Positions 55,126 through 64,000 of a stretch of DNA of 64,000 nucleotides are shown in pieces. A program made the translations under genes and the position numbers. The notes beneath the pieces were generated by a model. That model was not told the DNA's origin and made no database searches. It was given only the letters and a program-made list of their open reading frames with translations. Source of the DNA: CAWATZ01 sp963784995. GTDB lineage: Bacteria > Planctomycetota > Planctomycetia > Gemmatales > Gemmataceae. How positions within the stretch are numbered: the stretch's first letter is position 1; every line of letters begins with the position of its first letter. Location: positions 372,001-436,000 of the forward strand of contig CAWATZ010000001.1 of assembly GCA_963784995.1 (NCBI GenBank). Direction: 5' to 3'.

Positions 55126-55743
55126 ATGACCCCAACCGTCCTCACCCCATCCGCGACGCCGGTGACCTACGGCCTCGACGCCTCAATCCCCCGCTTCTCG
55201 GTCGCCCGCTACCAAAAAATGATTGATGCGGGGATCCTCACGTCCGAGGACAAGGTGGAACTGCTCGAAAACTACGTGGTGCTCAAAATGCCTCGCAATC
55301 CCCCGCACGACGGGACGATTCAACGGATTAACAGAAGGTTCATGCCGGCAATCCCGCAAGGGTGGTGCTTGCGGGTCCAACTCACGGTTGTTCTCACGGA
55401 CAGCCAACCCGAACCGGACATTGCCGTTGTTCGCGGCGACGATCAAACCTATATGAGCCGGCACCCCAGCCCAGCTGACGTCGGCTTGATCATCGAAGTT
55501 GCCAATTCCTCCCTCTTGCGTGACCAGCGCGACAAGACCCGCATCTACGCCCGTGGCGGCATCCCCTGTTACTGGATCGTCAATCTGGTCGATCAGCGCA
55601 TCGAAGCTTACACGCAGCCTTCGGGGCCGATAGCAGTCCCGGCCTACGCGGCCTTCCAGCTGTCCCAACCTGGCGACACGATACCGCTGGTGCTGGACGG
55701 TAACATTGTCGGTTCGCTGCCGGTCGCCACATTCCTCCCGTGA
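55126..55743 (+). CDS. Uma2 family (DUF820) putative endonuclease, second copy
   Basis: 205 residues from ATG 55126 after AAGGAGAG. FSVARYQKMIDAGILTSEDK and VELLENYVVLKMPRNPPHDG open the fold; EPDIAVVRGDDQTYMSRHPS, ADVGLIIEVANSSLLRDQRD (Glu-Val-x-x-Ser) and KTRIYARGGIPCYWIVNLVD complete it. The start MTPTV is shared with the copy at 40225-40839, but the two are otherwise diverged and belong to different subgroups. Confidence 0.85.
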   Translation: MTPTVLTPSATPVTYGLDASIPRFSVARYQKMIDAGILTSEDKVELLENYVVLKMPRNPPHDGTIQRINRRFMPAIPQGWCLRVQLTVVLTDSQPEPDIAVVRGDDQTYMSRHPSPADVGLIIEVANSSLLRDQRDKTRIYARGGIPCYWIVNLVDQRIEAYTQPSGPIAVPAYAAFQLSQPGDTIPLVLDGNIVGSLPVATFLP

Positions 55744-55830
55744 GTTCGGCCCGGCACACTTGTTGCAGCAGGTAGCTCCTGGCAGCCCCGCCACCGGAAC
55801 CGGGGCGCTCATCTCTACGGGAGATACCTC

Positions 55831-57059
55831 ATGAAGGCGGTCGTCTTTCACGCCATCGGTGACATTCGCCTGGAAAACGTCTCGGAGCCCCGCATCAAGG
55901 ACCCCACGGACGCCATTGTCCGCATCACCGCCAGCGCCATCTGCGGCACGGACTTGCACATGATTCGCGGCACCATGCCCGGGATGAAATCCGGCACGAT
56001 CCTTGGCCACGAAGGGGTCGGCATCGTCGAGGAGGTCGGTCACGACGTGACCAACCTCAAGGCCGGGGACCGCGTCGTCATTCCCTCCACCATCGCCTGC
56101 GGCTCCTGCTCCTACTGCCGGGCCGGCTACTACTCGCAATGCGACAACGCCAATCCCGGGGGCCCGCTGGCCGGCACCGCCTTCTTCGGCGGCCCCGCCG
56201 AGACCGGCGCCTTTGATGGGTTGCAAGCCGAGTATGCACGCATTCCCTTCGCCAACGTGGGCCTGGTCAAGCTGCCCGAGGAGGTGAGCGACGATCAGGC
56301 CATCCTGCTGTCAGACATCTTCCCGACCGCGTATTTCGGGGCGGACATCGCCGAGATCAAACAGGGGGACAACGTGGCCGTCTTCGGCTGCGGTCCCGTC
56401 GGGCAGTTCGCCATTGCCAGCGCCAGGATGTTCGGCGCCGGCCGGATTTTCGCGGTGGACACGTTCCCGGATCGTCTGGAGGCGGCGCAGACCAGGGGGC
56501 CGAGGTCATCGATTTCAACGCCGAGAACCCGGTCGAGACCATCCGCCGGCTGACCCGCGGCATCGGCGCCGACCGGGCCATCGACGCCGTGGGCGTCGAT
56601 GCCAACCAGCCGCACCCCGGCGGCCTCAGCTCCTGGTTCCCCTCGGCCGAGAGGTCCCGCCACGCCAGGGAAGTGTCCGAGGTCGCCCCCAAGACCAACC
56701 CCCACGGCGACAACTGGCACCCGGGCGATGCCCCGTCGCAGGCGCTGGACTGGGCCGTGCAGGCGCTGGCCAAGGCCGGCACGCTATCGGTCATCGGCGT
56801 CTATCCCATGACGGCACGTTTCTTCCCCATCGGCATGGCGATGAACAAGAACCTCACCGTCAACATGGGTAACTGCCCTCATCGGAAGTACCTGCCGATG
56901 CTGGTGGACATGGTGCGCAATGGCACCATTGATCCGACCCACGTCTTGAAGGAGGAAGTCGAGCCGATGGATTCGGTGATCGAGGCGTACAAGGCGTTCG
57001 ACAAGCGCATGCCGGGCTGGATCAAGGTGAAGCTGGAACCAGCGACGGTCCACGCATAG
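55831..57059 (+). CDS. Zinc-dependent alcohol/formaldehyde dehydrogenase, one frameshift
   Basis: About 409 residues from ATG 55831. Medium-chain dehydrogenase: SAICGTDLHMIRGTMPGM (catalytic zinc Cys), ILGHEGVGIVEEVG (His and Glu), GSCSYCRAGYYSQCDNANPG (structural zinc cysteines) and VAVFGCGPVGQFAIASARMF (nucleotide-binding site). The frame shifts near 56492; GAEVIDFNAENPVETIRRLT then continues, and HPGGLSSWFP marks an insert near 265. The insert and the GGPAETGAFDGLQAEYARIP segment fit the glutathione-independent formaldehyde dehydrogenase-like subgroup. Confidence 0.85.
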
Positions 57060-57071
57060 AATAGTTCTCCA

Positions 57072-57168
57072 GTGGCACCGAGCCGCGCACGCAGCGCAGC
57101 GGAGTAAGCGGTCCGCCCGCCCGGAAGGCCGCTTACTCCGCTGCGCTGCGTGCGCGGCTCGGTGCCAC
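57072..57168. repeat. Long hairpin repeat, family B copy 2
   Basis: Perfect 40-nt arms (57072-57111 and 57129-57168) around a 17-nt loop. The 32-nt core is identical to that at 22934-23024. Further out, ATAGTTCTCC (57061-57070) pairs in part with GGAG...AGAACTAT (up to 57185). It lies between two same-direction genes, starting 12 bases after the dehydrogenase stop. Confidence 0.95.
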
Positions 57169-57187
57169 GGAGAGCTGAGAACTATCC

Positions 57188-57916
57188 ATGACGTTGCAGG
57201 TCGAACATCTCGGCAAGGACTACCCCACCGCGGCCGGCCCCCTGACGGTGCTGCGTGACATCAATCTGTTGCTGGAGCGCGGTCAGGCGGTGGCCATCAT
57301 GGGTCCATCCGGCTCCGGCAAAAGCACGCTGCTGCACCTGCTGGGCACCCTCGACAGGCCGACGCGGGGCACCGTCCGGATCGACAATCAGGATCCCTTC
57401 GCCCTGCCCGAAAAGCGCCTGGCCGACTTCCGCAATCGCCACGTCGGCTTTGTGTTCCAGGACCATCACTTGCTACCGCAGTGCAGCGTCCTGGAGAACG
57501 TCCTGATCCCGACCCTGGTCACCCCGCCGAACCCCGGTGACTCCAAGCCCCGGCTCGCCTGGGCCGAGGAACTGCTGCGGCGTGTCGGCCTGTCTCACCG
57601 GCTGCACCATCGTCCGGCGGAGCTGTCCGGCGGCGAACGGCAGCGGGTCGCCGTGGCCCGGGCCCTGATCAATCGGCCGCTGCTGCTGCTGGCCGACGAG
57701 CCGACCGGCAACCTCGACCGCTCCCTGGCTCACGACGTCGGCAAGCTGCTGCTGGAGCTGCACCAGCAGGAGCAGACCATCCTCATCACGGTCACCCACA
57801 GTCAGGAGCTGGCCAGCCTGTTTCCGCGGGTCATGGCGATGGACTCCGGCACGCTGGCCGTGCATCTGGGCGGCAGTTCCAGCACACACTTCACCAGCGG
57901 GAGGCCGACCACGTGA
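57188..57916 (+). CDS. ABC transporter ATP-binding protein (LolD/MacB type)
   Basis: 242 residues. GPSGSGKSTLLHLLGTLDRP (Walker A), VGFVFQDHHLLPQCSVLENV (Q-loop), PAELSGGERQRVAVARALIN (signature) and LLLLADEPTGNLD (Walker B). The family energises FtsX-like permeases that extract lipoproteins or export substrates without moving them through the membrane directly. The stop overlaps the permease start by GTGA, so the two are one unit. Confidence 0.9.
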   Translation: MTLQVEHLGKDYPTAAGPLTVLRDINLLLERGQAVAIMGPSGSGKSTLLHLLGTLDRPTRGTVRIDNQDPFALPEKRLADFRNRHVGFVFQDHHLLPQCSVLENVLIPTLVTPPNPGDSKPRLAWAEELLRRVGLSHRLHHRPAELSGGERQRVAVARALINRPLLLLADEPTGNLDRSLAHDVGKLLLELHQQEQTILITVTHSQELASLFPRVMAMDSGTLAVHLGGSSSTHFTSGRPTT

Positions 57917-60900
57917 CGCTCTTCCGTCTGCTCCTGCGGAATCTGCGGTATCACTGGCGCGGCAACCTGGCCGTGCTTCTGGGTGTGGTCGTGGGCACCG
58001 CGGTGCTGACCGGGGCCCTGCTGGTCGGTGACTCGCTGCGCGGCAGCCTCCGCGACCTGACCCTGCGCCGGCTCGGCTGGGTCGATCAGGCCCTGGTTGG
58101 CAGCCGCTTCTTCCGCGACCGTTTGGCCGACGACCTCCCCGCTCGCCACGCCGCTCCCGCGATCCTCCTCCGTGCCAGTGCGGACAAACCAGGAGGAACC
58201 CTCAACCGGGTGACAGTCCTCGGCATCGACAAACGTTTCGGTCTGACGGAGCTGCCGGATTCGCCTGATGGCGTTGTCCTTGGAGGGACCCTGGCCCGCG
58301 ACCTGGAAGCGGAGGTCGGCAGCCGGGTGACTTTGCGCGTGCAGAAGGCGGCCGACGTGCCGAGGGAAGCCCTCCTGGGTCAACGTGAGGCCGTCACCGA
58401 GGCCCTGCATCTGACCGTGACCGCTGTGCTGCCGGAGGACGCCCTGGGCAGCCGGTTCAGCCTTGATCCTTCTCCGGAGCCGCCACGCAATGCCTTCGTC
58501 TCGCTCGCCCTCTTGCAAGAAATGCTGGACCAACCCGGCCGGGCCAACGCCCTGCTGATCGGCAAGCCGGAGAAGGACCTGACCTCGGCGTTCCAGTCGC
58601 GTCTGGAGCTGACCGACTGGAGTCTGCGGCTGACCACGCCGAAGCAGCGGGCCGACGATCTGTTTGCCCACTACGACATCGACGGCAATGGCGTCCTGAA
58701 ATCGTCCGAGTGGTACAAGGGAATGGCTCCGGGCCGGCATCCGCTGGCCCGCTTTGCCACCACCTACGCCTGGGGCATTCTGGACGTGAAGCCCGAGACG
58801 CAGTCGCTCCCCCGGCGCGAGCTGACCCGCAAGGAGGTCGAGGCGTATTTCAACCGCGCCCACGGCTATCTGAGCCTGGAAAGCAGGCAGCTGATTCTGG
58901 AGCCAGCCGTGGTCAAGGCCGCCCTGGCCGCTGCCGAGAAAACGGATCTGATCGCCGCGCCGACGCTGGTGTACCTGTGCAAGCTGAAGGCGGCCGGCAA
59001 GAAAGTGATGGTGGCCGGCAAAGAAGTGGATGCAGTGGCTGGCATCGTCGCCGCTCTTGATCCAAACCAGACTTCACCGCTGGGCCCGTTCCTGCCGCCG
59101 GGCCGGACCTCGCTGGCCGACGATGAAATTGTCCTGGCAGATTGGACTGAGGAGCCGACCCTGCTGCCCCTCAAGGACGGAACCGAGATCACACTGGTTT
59201 ACAAGCCGCCGGAGCACCAGCCCGGCAAGCTGCCCGACCGCACCGCTCGCTTCCGCTTTGCCGGCACTCTGCCCTTACGTGGGGCCGCCGACGATCCCGA
59301 CCTGACGCCACCCTTCCCCGGGATCACCGACAAGGAGGACGCCCGCCAGTGGAAGCTCCCCTTCGAGGACAAGAACGATCCGTTGTGGAAGACCGACACT
59401 GTCCGTCAGGAGTACGGTGATCCGCTGTACTGGGGCCAGTATCGCACCACACCCAAGGCGTACGTGACGCTGGCAGCCGGTAAGAAGCTGTGGGCCAGCC
59501 GCTTCGGCGATCTCACCTCGATCCGCCTGGCGAGTCGGGACGATCCGAGTTCCGCTCGTGATCGCTTTGCCGCCGAACTGCTGCACAATCTCGACCCGGT
59601 CGCAGGCGGATTCGCGTTCCAGAAGGTGAAGGCCAACGCGCTGCGGGCCAGCAGCGGTGGCACCGACTTTTCCGGCCTGTTCCTGGGCTTCAGCTTCTTC
59701 CTGATCGCGGCGGCGCTGCTGCTGGTGAGCCTGCTGTTCCGGCTGAACCTCGACCGGCGGGCTGCTGAGGTGGGTCTGCTCCTGGCGGCCGGCTATCGCC
59801 GTTCCACCGTCCGGTGGTTGTTGCTGGGTGAGGGGCTGGTCTTGTCCACCGTGGGGGCGGCGCTTGGTCTGCTTGTCGCCCTCGGTTATGCGGCCCTGCT
59901 GCTGCGATTGCTGGCCGCCCTCTGGCCAGGCGGCGTGCTGGAGTCGTTCCTCCGGCCGCACTACGCGGACTCGTGGTTGAGCTTGCTGATCGGCTATTCC
60001 GCCTCGGTCCTGATCGCCGGCCTGACCATTGCCTGGACGCTGCGCGGCCTGGGCAAGATCCCCGCCAGCACCCTGCTGGCCGGCCGCACCTCCACCGAAA
60101 GCGAGATCACCGCACCCACCCGGCCGCGCCTCAGCTGGTGGATCGCTGGATCTGTCGTTTGTGGTCGCGGTGGTGCTGCTGCTGGTGTCCGGGAAAGATC
60201 AGCGACCACGAGGCGAAAGCGGGCTCCTTCTTCTCCGGCGGGGCCCTGCTGCTAACCAGTTTCATCGCCCTCCTGACCGGCTGGATGGGCCGGACCAGCC
60301 AGAAGCCCATCGAGGGCCCGGGTGGCTGGAGCATCATCCGGCTCGGCGTTCGCAATGCCGCCCGGAATCGGCTGCGCAGCCTGCTGACCGCCGGTTTGCT
60401 GGCCTCGGCGGCGTTCCTGATCGTCGCCGTGGAATCGTTCCGACGGACGGCGGGGACCGATGAGAAGGGAATCAGTTCACCCAGCGGCGGCTTCAACCTG
60501 CTCGCCGAGTCGGACCTGCCGCTGTTCGACAATCCCTTGCGCGGCAAGGGGCTGGAATCGCTCAGCAAGGACGTGGAGGTCGTCTCACTCCGGTTGCGTT
60601 CCGGCGACGACGCCAGTTGCCTGAACCTGTACGCGGTCCAGCAGCCGCGTCTGCTCGGCGTTCCCGAGTCGCTGATCCAGCGCGGCGGCTTCCAGTTTGC
60701 CTCCCTGGACCCGAGTGCTTCTGAGAACGGCAATCCCTGGTTGCTGCTGAACCGGAGCGGGGAACAGATCCCGGTCTTCGGCGAAAACAACACGGTGGTC
60801 TGGATGCTGCACAAGGGCCTCGGCGGTGAACTGGACGTGACCGCTGGCAATGGCAAGGAGCGGACTCTGAAGATTGTCGGTCTGCTCAAGGACAGTGTCT

Positions 60901-61481
60901 TCCAGAGCAGCCTGCTGATGTCGGAGGATCGCTTCCTGAAGCTGTATCCGGAGCATCAGGGGTACAACGTCTTCCTGATCCGGACGCCGCCTGACGAGCA
61001 AGCGAAGGTCCGCGAGGTGCTGGAGCGGGCCTTCGCGGATCGCGGCCTGACGGTGACGCCGACGGCCGAGCGACTGCAAGCGTACCTGGCGGTGGAGAAC
61101 ACCTATCTCTCGACGTTCCAGGCCCTGGGCGGCCTGGGTCTGATCCTGGGCTCACTGGGGCTGGCAGTGGTCCTGCTGCGCGGCGTCTGGGAGCGGCGCG
61201 GCGAGCTGGCCCTGCTGCGGGCGCTGGGCTATCGGCGTTCGGTGCTGGGCTGGATGGTGCTGGCGGAGAATGGCTTCCTGCTGCTGGTGGGCCTGGCGGC
61301 GGGGACGGTGGCGGCGTTGCTCTCGGTGCTGCCGTACGTCCTGGCCGAGGGGATCGCGATTCCCTGGAGGAACCTGGCGGTACTGCTGGGGTTGGTGCCG
61401 GTCGTCGGTCTGATCGCGGCGCTCCTGGCCGTGGCCTCGACCCTGCGGGCGCCGCTGTTGCCGGCACTGCGGCGCGAATAA
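57913..61481 (+). CDS. FtsX-like ABC transporter permease with an EF-hand in its extracytoplasmic domain, two frameshifts
   Basis: About 1190 residues from GTG 57913. Helix 1 (LAVLLGVVVGTAVLTGALLV) is followed by a very large periplasmic domain. Residues 255-266, DIDGNGVLKSSE, form a canonical EF-hand loop (Asp1, Asp3, Asn5, Glu12), unusual in this family. The FtsX core comes next (FLGFSFFLIAAALLLVSLLF, AAEVGLLLAAGYRRSTVRWL) and again at the C-terminus (LGGLGLILGSLGLAVVLL, GELALLRALGYRRSVLGWMV), giving two FtsX cores. Frames change near 60143 and 60200, with SFVVAVVLLLVSGK in the middle frame. Works with the upstream ATPase. Confidence 0.85.
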
Positions 61482-61491
61482 GGCACAAATC

Positions 61492-62610
61492 CTAGCTTTT
61501 CCACACCAGATACCGTTCCGCATCGGCGTGTTTGAATTCCAATCCCATGCCGGGCCGCGTTAGATCGGGCCACAGGGTACCGTCCCGAGGTGTCTGCGCC
61601 CCGTCGAACAGCATGCTCTCGATGCGCTGGTGATCGTGGAAATACTCCATCGGCCGCAGCGCCAGGGTGGCCAGGCAGGGATGCGTGGAGGCCGAAGGGG
61701 CACAGTGGGCCGACAGCTCCAGGCAATGGGCGGAGCAAAGGGAACCGACCTGCAAAAAGCCGGTGACGCCGCCACAGCGCGTGACGTCGGCTTGCAGCAC
61801 GTCCACCGCTTCCGCGTTGAGCATCCGCTTGAAGTAGTGCAGATCGTAGCCATACTCGCCGGCGGCAATGTCCATGCCGCCCGGTCCCTGATTGCGGATC
61901 AGGTGCAAGCCCGCCAGATCGTCGCTGGAAACCGGCTCCTCGAACCAGACGACGCCGAATTCCTCACGCAACCTGTGTGCAAAGGCCAGCGCCTGCTTCC
62001 GGCTGTAAGCGCCGTTGGCATCGACGTACAGCTCGACTTCTCCAATCGCCTGGCGGGCGGCCCGGACGCGCTCCGGGTCTTTCTCAGGCTGGCTGCCGAT
62101 CTTCATCTTGATCTGGCGGATACCCTGGGCGGCCCAGTCGCCCAGCTGTTCCTGGAGCTTCTTGTTCGAGTACGTCGTGAAGCCGCCGCTGCCGTAGACC
62201 GGGACCGATTCATGAGCACTGCCCAGCAGCGACACCAGCGGCAAATCCAGCAGGCGGGCCTTGAGGTCCCACAAGGCAATGTCAATGGCGGAAATCGCCA
62301 TCGACGAGCTGCCCGGCCGGCCGTCGTTGCGGAGGGCCTTCACCATCTCGACCCAGGTGCCGGGGATGTCCAGGACGTTCCGCCCTTTGATCTTCTTCGC
62401 CAGCTTGGTGTGGATCAGGTGGGCGATGGACTCATTGCCGTAGGTGTAGCCCAGGCCGGTCTGGCCGCCGCCCTCGATCTCGACCAGCACCAGCGTTGTG
62501 CTATCCCAGGACGCGGTGCCGTCGGCCTCGGGCTGGTCGGTGGGGACCTTGCAGGCGGAAACGTGAATCTGGTCGATGGCGATGGACGTCGCTGTCCCGG
62601 TTACAGACAT
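61492..62610 (-). CDS. Mandelate racemase/muconate lactonizing enzyme family protein
   Basis: 372 residues from ATG 62610. Enolase superfamily: GIRQIKMKIGSQPEKDPERV (KxK base), VELYVDANGAYSRKQALAF (first metal Asp), VVWFEEPVSSDDLAGLHLIR (second Glu), GEYGYDLHYFKRML (third ligand) and VLQADVTRCGGVTGFLQVG. It probably dehydrates or epimerises a sugar acid. It is read in the same direction as the downstream-facing TPP enzyme and separated from it by a hairpin. Confidence 0.88.
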   Translation of the reverse strand: MSVTGTATSIAIDQIHVSACKVPTDQPEADGTASWDSTTLVLVEIEGGGQTGLGYTYGNESIAHLIHTKLAKKIKGRNVLDIPGTWVEMVKALRNDGRPGSSSMAISAIDIALWDLKARLLDLPLVSLLGSAHESVPVYGSGGFTTYSNKKLQEQLGDWAAQGIRQIKMKIGSQPEKDPERVRAARQAIGEVELYVDANGAYSRKQALAFAHRLREEFGVVWFEEPVSSDDLAGLHLIRNQGPGGMDIAAGEYGYDLHYFKRMLNAEAVDVLQADVTRCGGVTGFLQVGSLCSAHCLELSAHCAPSASTHPCLATLALRPMEYFHDHQRIESMLFDGAQTPRDGTLWPDLTRPGMGLEFKHADAERYLVWKS

Positions 62611-62650
62611 GGTTGCTCGTCTCCTCCGACGGTGGTTCGCAGTTCCGCAA

Positions 62651-62699
62651 GCCGCTTGCGGCTTAGCGCAACACGCGGCTCCGCTAAGCCGCACGCGGC
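62651..62699. repeat. Hairpin with 18-nt arms
   Basis: GCCGCTTGCGGCTTAGCG (62651-62668) pairs with CGCTAAGCCGCACGCGGC (62682-62699) with one mismatch; outer bases GTTCC and GGAAC add to the stem. It sits between the TPP enzyme stop and the enolase-superfamily start, both on the minus strand. Confidence 0.75.
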
Positions 62700-62714
62700 T
62701 GTTGGAACAGACGC

Positions 62715-64000
62715 TTACACCACTTCCTTGATCCGGTCTTCCAGGACGGTCTTGATGATCTCCGGCGCGTACTTCTCGCCGCGGATCAGCGCCTTGGCGA
62801 AGTGCCAGGCCTGCGACATCTTGACATGGCCGGGCATCGGCGGCTCGTGCGCGTCCACCACCGCCTGAATCAGGGCGGGGCCCGGCTCGGCGAAGGCCTT
62901 TTCCAGCGTGTCCTCCGCCTTCTTCGGATCCTCGATGGTGAAGCCGGGACAGCCGACCGCCTCGGCGTACTTGGCGAAATCGATGGGATGCAGATCGACG
63001 GCGAACTGCGGGTTGCCCTCCATGACCATCTGCTCCCACTTGATCTGCCCCAGGGTGTTGTTCTTGATGACCACCACCTTGATGGGCAGCTTGTACTTGA
63101 CGATAGTGGCCAGCTCGCCCATCAGCATGGTGAAACCGCCGTCGCCGACGTAAGCGAGGATCTGCCGGTTGGGATGGCCAAAGGCCGCTCCGACCGCGTA
63201 GGGCATACCGTTGGCCATGGTCGCCAGCATGCCTGTGCAGGTAAACATCTGCCGGTCGCGCATCTTGATTTGCCGCGAGGCCCAGGTGGTCACTGTGCCG
63301 CAGTCGCTGACGACGATGGCATCGTCGGCCAGGTACTTGTTGAGCATGGCCGTGATCGCCTGCGGTTTCATGGGCATGTCCATGCGGTTGGAGCGCTCCT
63401 GCATCAGTTCCTCCCACTCGGCCCGGCCCTTCTGCATCTTCTCCAGGAAGCTCCTGTCTTGTTTGGGCTGAACCATGTCCAGCAGCGCTCCCAGGATCCG
63501 GCAGGTGTCGCCGACCAGCGGCACGTCCGCGGGGTAGCGCAGGCCGATGTGGGTGACGTCCAGGTCGATCTGCACGCACTTGGCCTGACCCGGCTTGGGG
63601 AGGAATTGAACGTAGGGGAAGTTGCTGCCGACGATGAACAGAGTGTCGCAACTCTTCATGGCGTCTTGGGAGGGCGCCGTGCCGAGCAGGCCCAGACCAC
63701 CCAGGACGTTGGGATGCTCGTCGGGGACCGCTCCCTTGCCAAGCAGGGCGTAGATGAGCGGGGCCCCCAACCGCTCGGCCATCTGCAAGACCTCGTTGCG
63801 AGCCCGATAGGCGCCGCGGCCGATGAGCATGGCCACCTTCTTGCCCTGGTTGAGGAGGTCGGCCGCCTTTTGCAGCAGTTCGCGCGACGGCAGCGGATTG
63901 GGCGGCGCGAAGGCGTCGCCGCTGTGGTGCGCGACGTTCATCGTGGAGCGGCTCGCATTGTCCGCGTCCCACTCCTGGATATCCTTGGGGATCGTGATGT
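62715..64000 (-). CDS. Thiamine-diphosphate-dependent enzyme, pyruvate oxidase/acetolactate synthase-like, 5' partial
   Basis: The frame is open to the right end, so the N-terminal domain lies outside; about 427 residues remain. ITIPKDIQEWDAD is the end of the PYR domain, then comes the central domain (KKVAMLIGRGAYRARNEVLQ, PLIYALLGKGAVPDEHPNVL) and the TPP domain (VVSDCGTVTTWASRQIKMRD, LAYVGDGGFTMLMGELATIV, IKVVVIKNNTLGQIKWEQMV: GDG...NN motif). MEGNPQFAVDLHPIDFAKYA fits PoxB-like pyruvate dehydrogenases (quinone) better than biosynthetic acetolactate synthase; the terminal membrane-binding helix of PoxB is not obvious. Confidence 0.85.
   Translation of the reverse strand, partial: ITIPKDIQEWDADNASRSTMNVAHHSGDAFAPPNPLPSRELLQKAADLLNQGKKVAMLIGRGAYRARNEVLQMAERLGAPLIYALLGKGAVPDEHPNVLGGLGLLGTAPSQDAMKSCDTLFIVGSNFPYVQFLPKPGQAKCVQIDLDVTHIGLRYPADVPLVGDTCRILGALLDMVQPKQDRSFLEKMQKGRAEWEELMQERSNRMDMPMKPQAITAMLNKYLADDAIVVSDCGTVTTWASRQIKMRDRQMFTCTGMLATMANGMPYAVGAAFGHPNRQILAYVGDGGFTMLMGELATIVKYKLPIKVVVIKNNTLGQIKWEQMVMEGNPQFAVDLHPIDFAKYAEAVGCPGFTIEDPKKAEDTLEKAFAEPGPALIQAVVDAHEPPMPGHVKMSQAWHFAKALIRGEKYAPEIIKTVLEDRIKEVV

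Overview
The window reads as chromosomal DNA of a high-GC planctomycete, most like the Gemmataceae/Isosphaeraceae. The support is the set of families present: two DUF1501 proteins, a PSCyt1/DUF1549/DUF1553 cytochrome-type protein, a DUF1559 prepilin-like protein with its small lipoprotein partner, an ECF sigma factor overlapping a Ser/Thr kinase-WD40 gene, giant beta-helix surface proteins with an N-terminal LEDRLAPA motif, two Uma2 nucleases and Gemmata-type hypothetical families. No rRNA, tRNA, CRISPR array, phage module or transposase was seen. Both ends cut through genes (dabA on the left, a thiamine-diphosphate enzyme on the right).

Layout. 1-4402: inorganic carbon transporter (DabA C-terminus plus two NuoL/M-like subunits). 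4.8-5.3 kb: secreted CAP protein. 5.4-15 kb: two paralogous giant surface proteins facing left, with a DUF104/PIN toxin-antitoxin pair between them and three copies of a direct repeat at the module borders. 15.1-19.1 kb: ECF sigma factor and kinase-WD40 signalling pair. 19.5-23 kb: exported nuclease with its NuiA-type inhibitor, a thioesterase and a DUF1501 protein. 23-31.5 kb: acetyltransferase, disordered acidic/basic protein, DUF2237, trpE, methyltransferase, very cysteine-rich exported protein, creatininase-like hydrolase and PEGA protein. 31.5-42 kb: Lhr helicase, inositol-phosphatase family enzyme, VapD, CoxG-like protein, TPR-like protein, Uma2 and DAHP synthase. 42-49.9 kb: PQQ propeller, small membrane protein, dehydrogenase-fold protein, DedA/ArfB overlap and the pseudopilin operon. 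50-55 kb: DUF1553-HicB-DUF1501 cluster. 55-64 kb: Uma2, zinc alcohol dehydrogenase, ABC exporter with an EF-hand in its permease, enolase-superfamily enzyme and a TPP enzyme.

The most unusual feature is the intergenic space. It carries many long, near-perfect inverted repeats. At least two hairpin families recur at distant loci: family A (42-46 nt arms; three intact copies and one decayed) and family B (two copies with an identical core). Others are single or local, including a nested double hairpin at the end of dabA and a palindrome made of repeated octamers. In two cases the stop codon of the adjacent gene lies inside the repeat.

Many otherwise well-conserved genes are interrupted by single-base frameshifts (about 30 by eye). 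Homology continues cleanly across each break, so consensus errors in the assembly are the simplest explanation, although real decay cannot be excluded for the second beta-helix gene and the kinase. Coordinates of frame-broken genes are given from first start to last stop.
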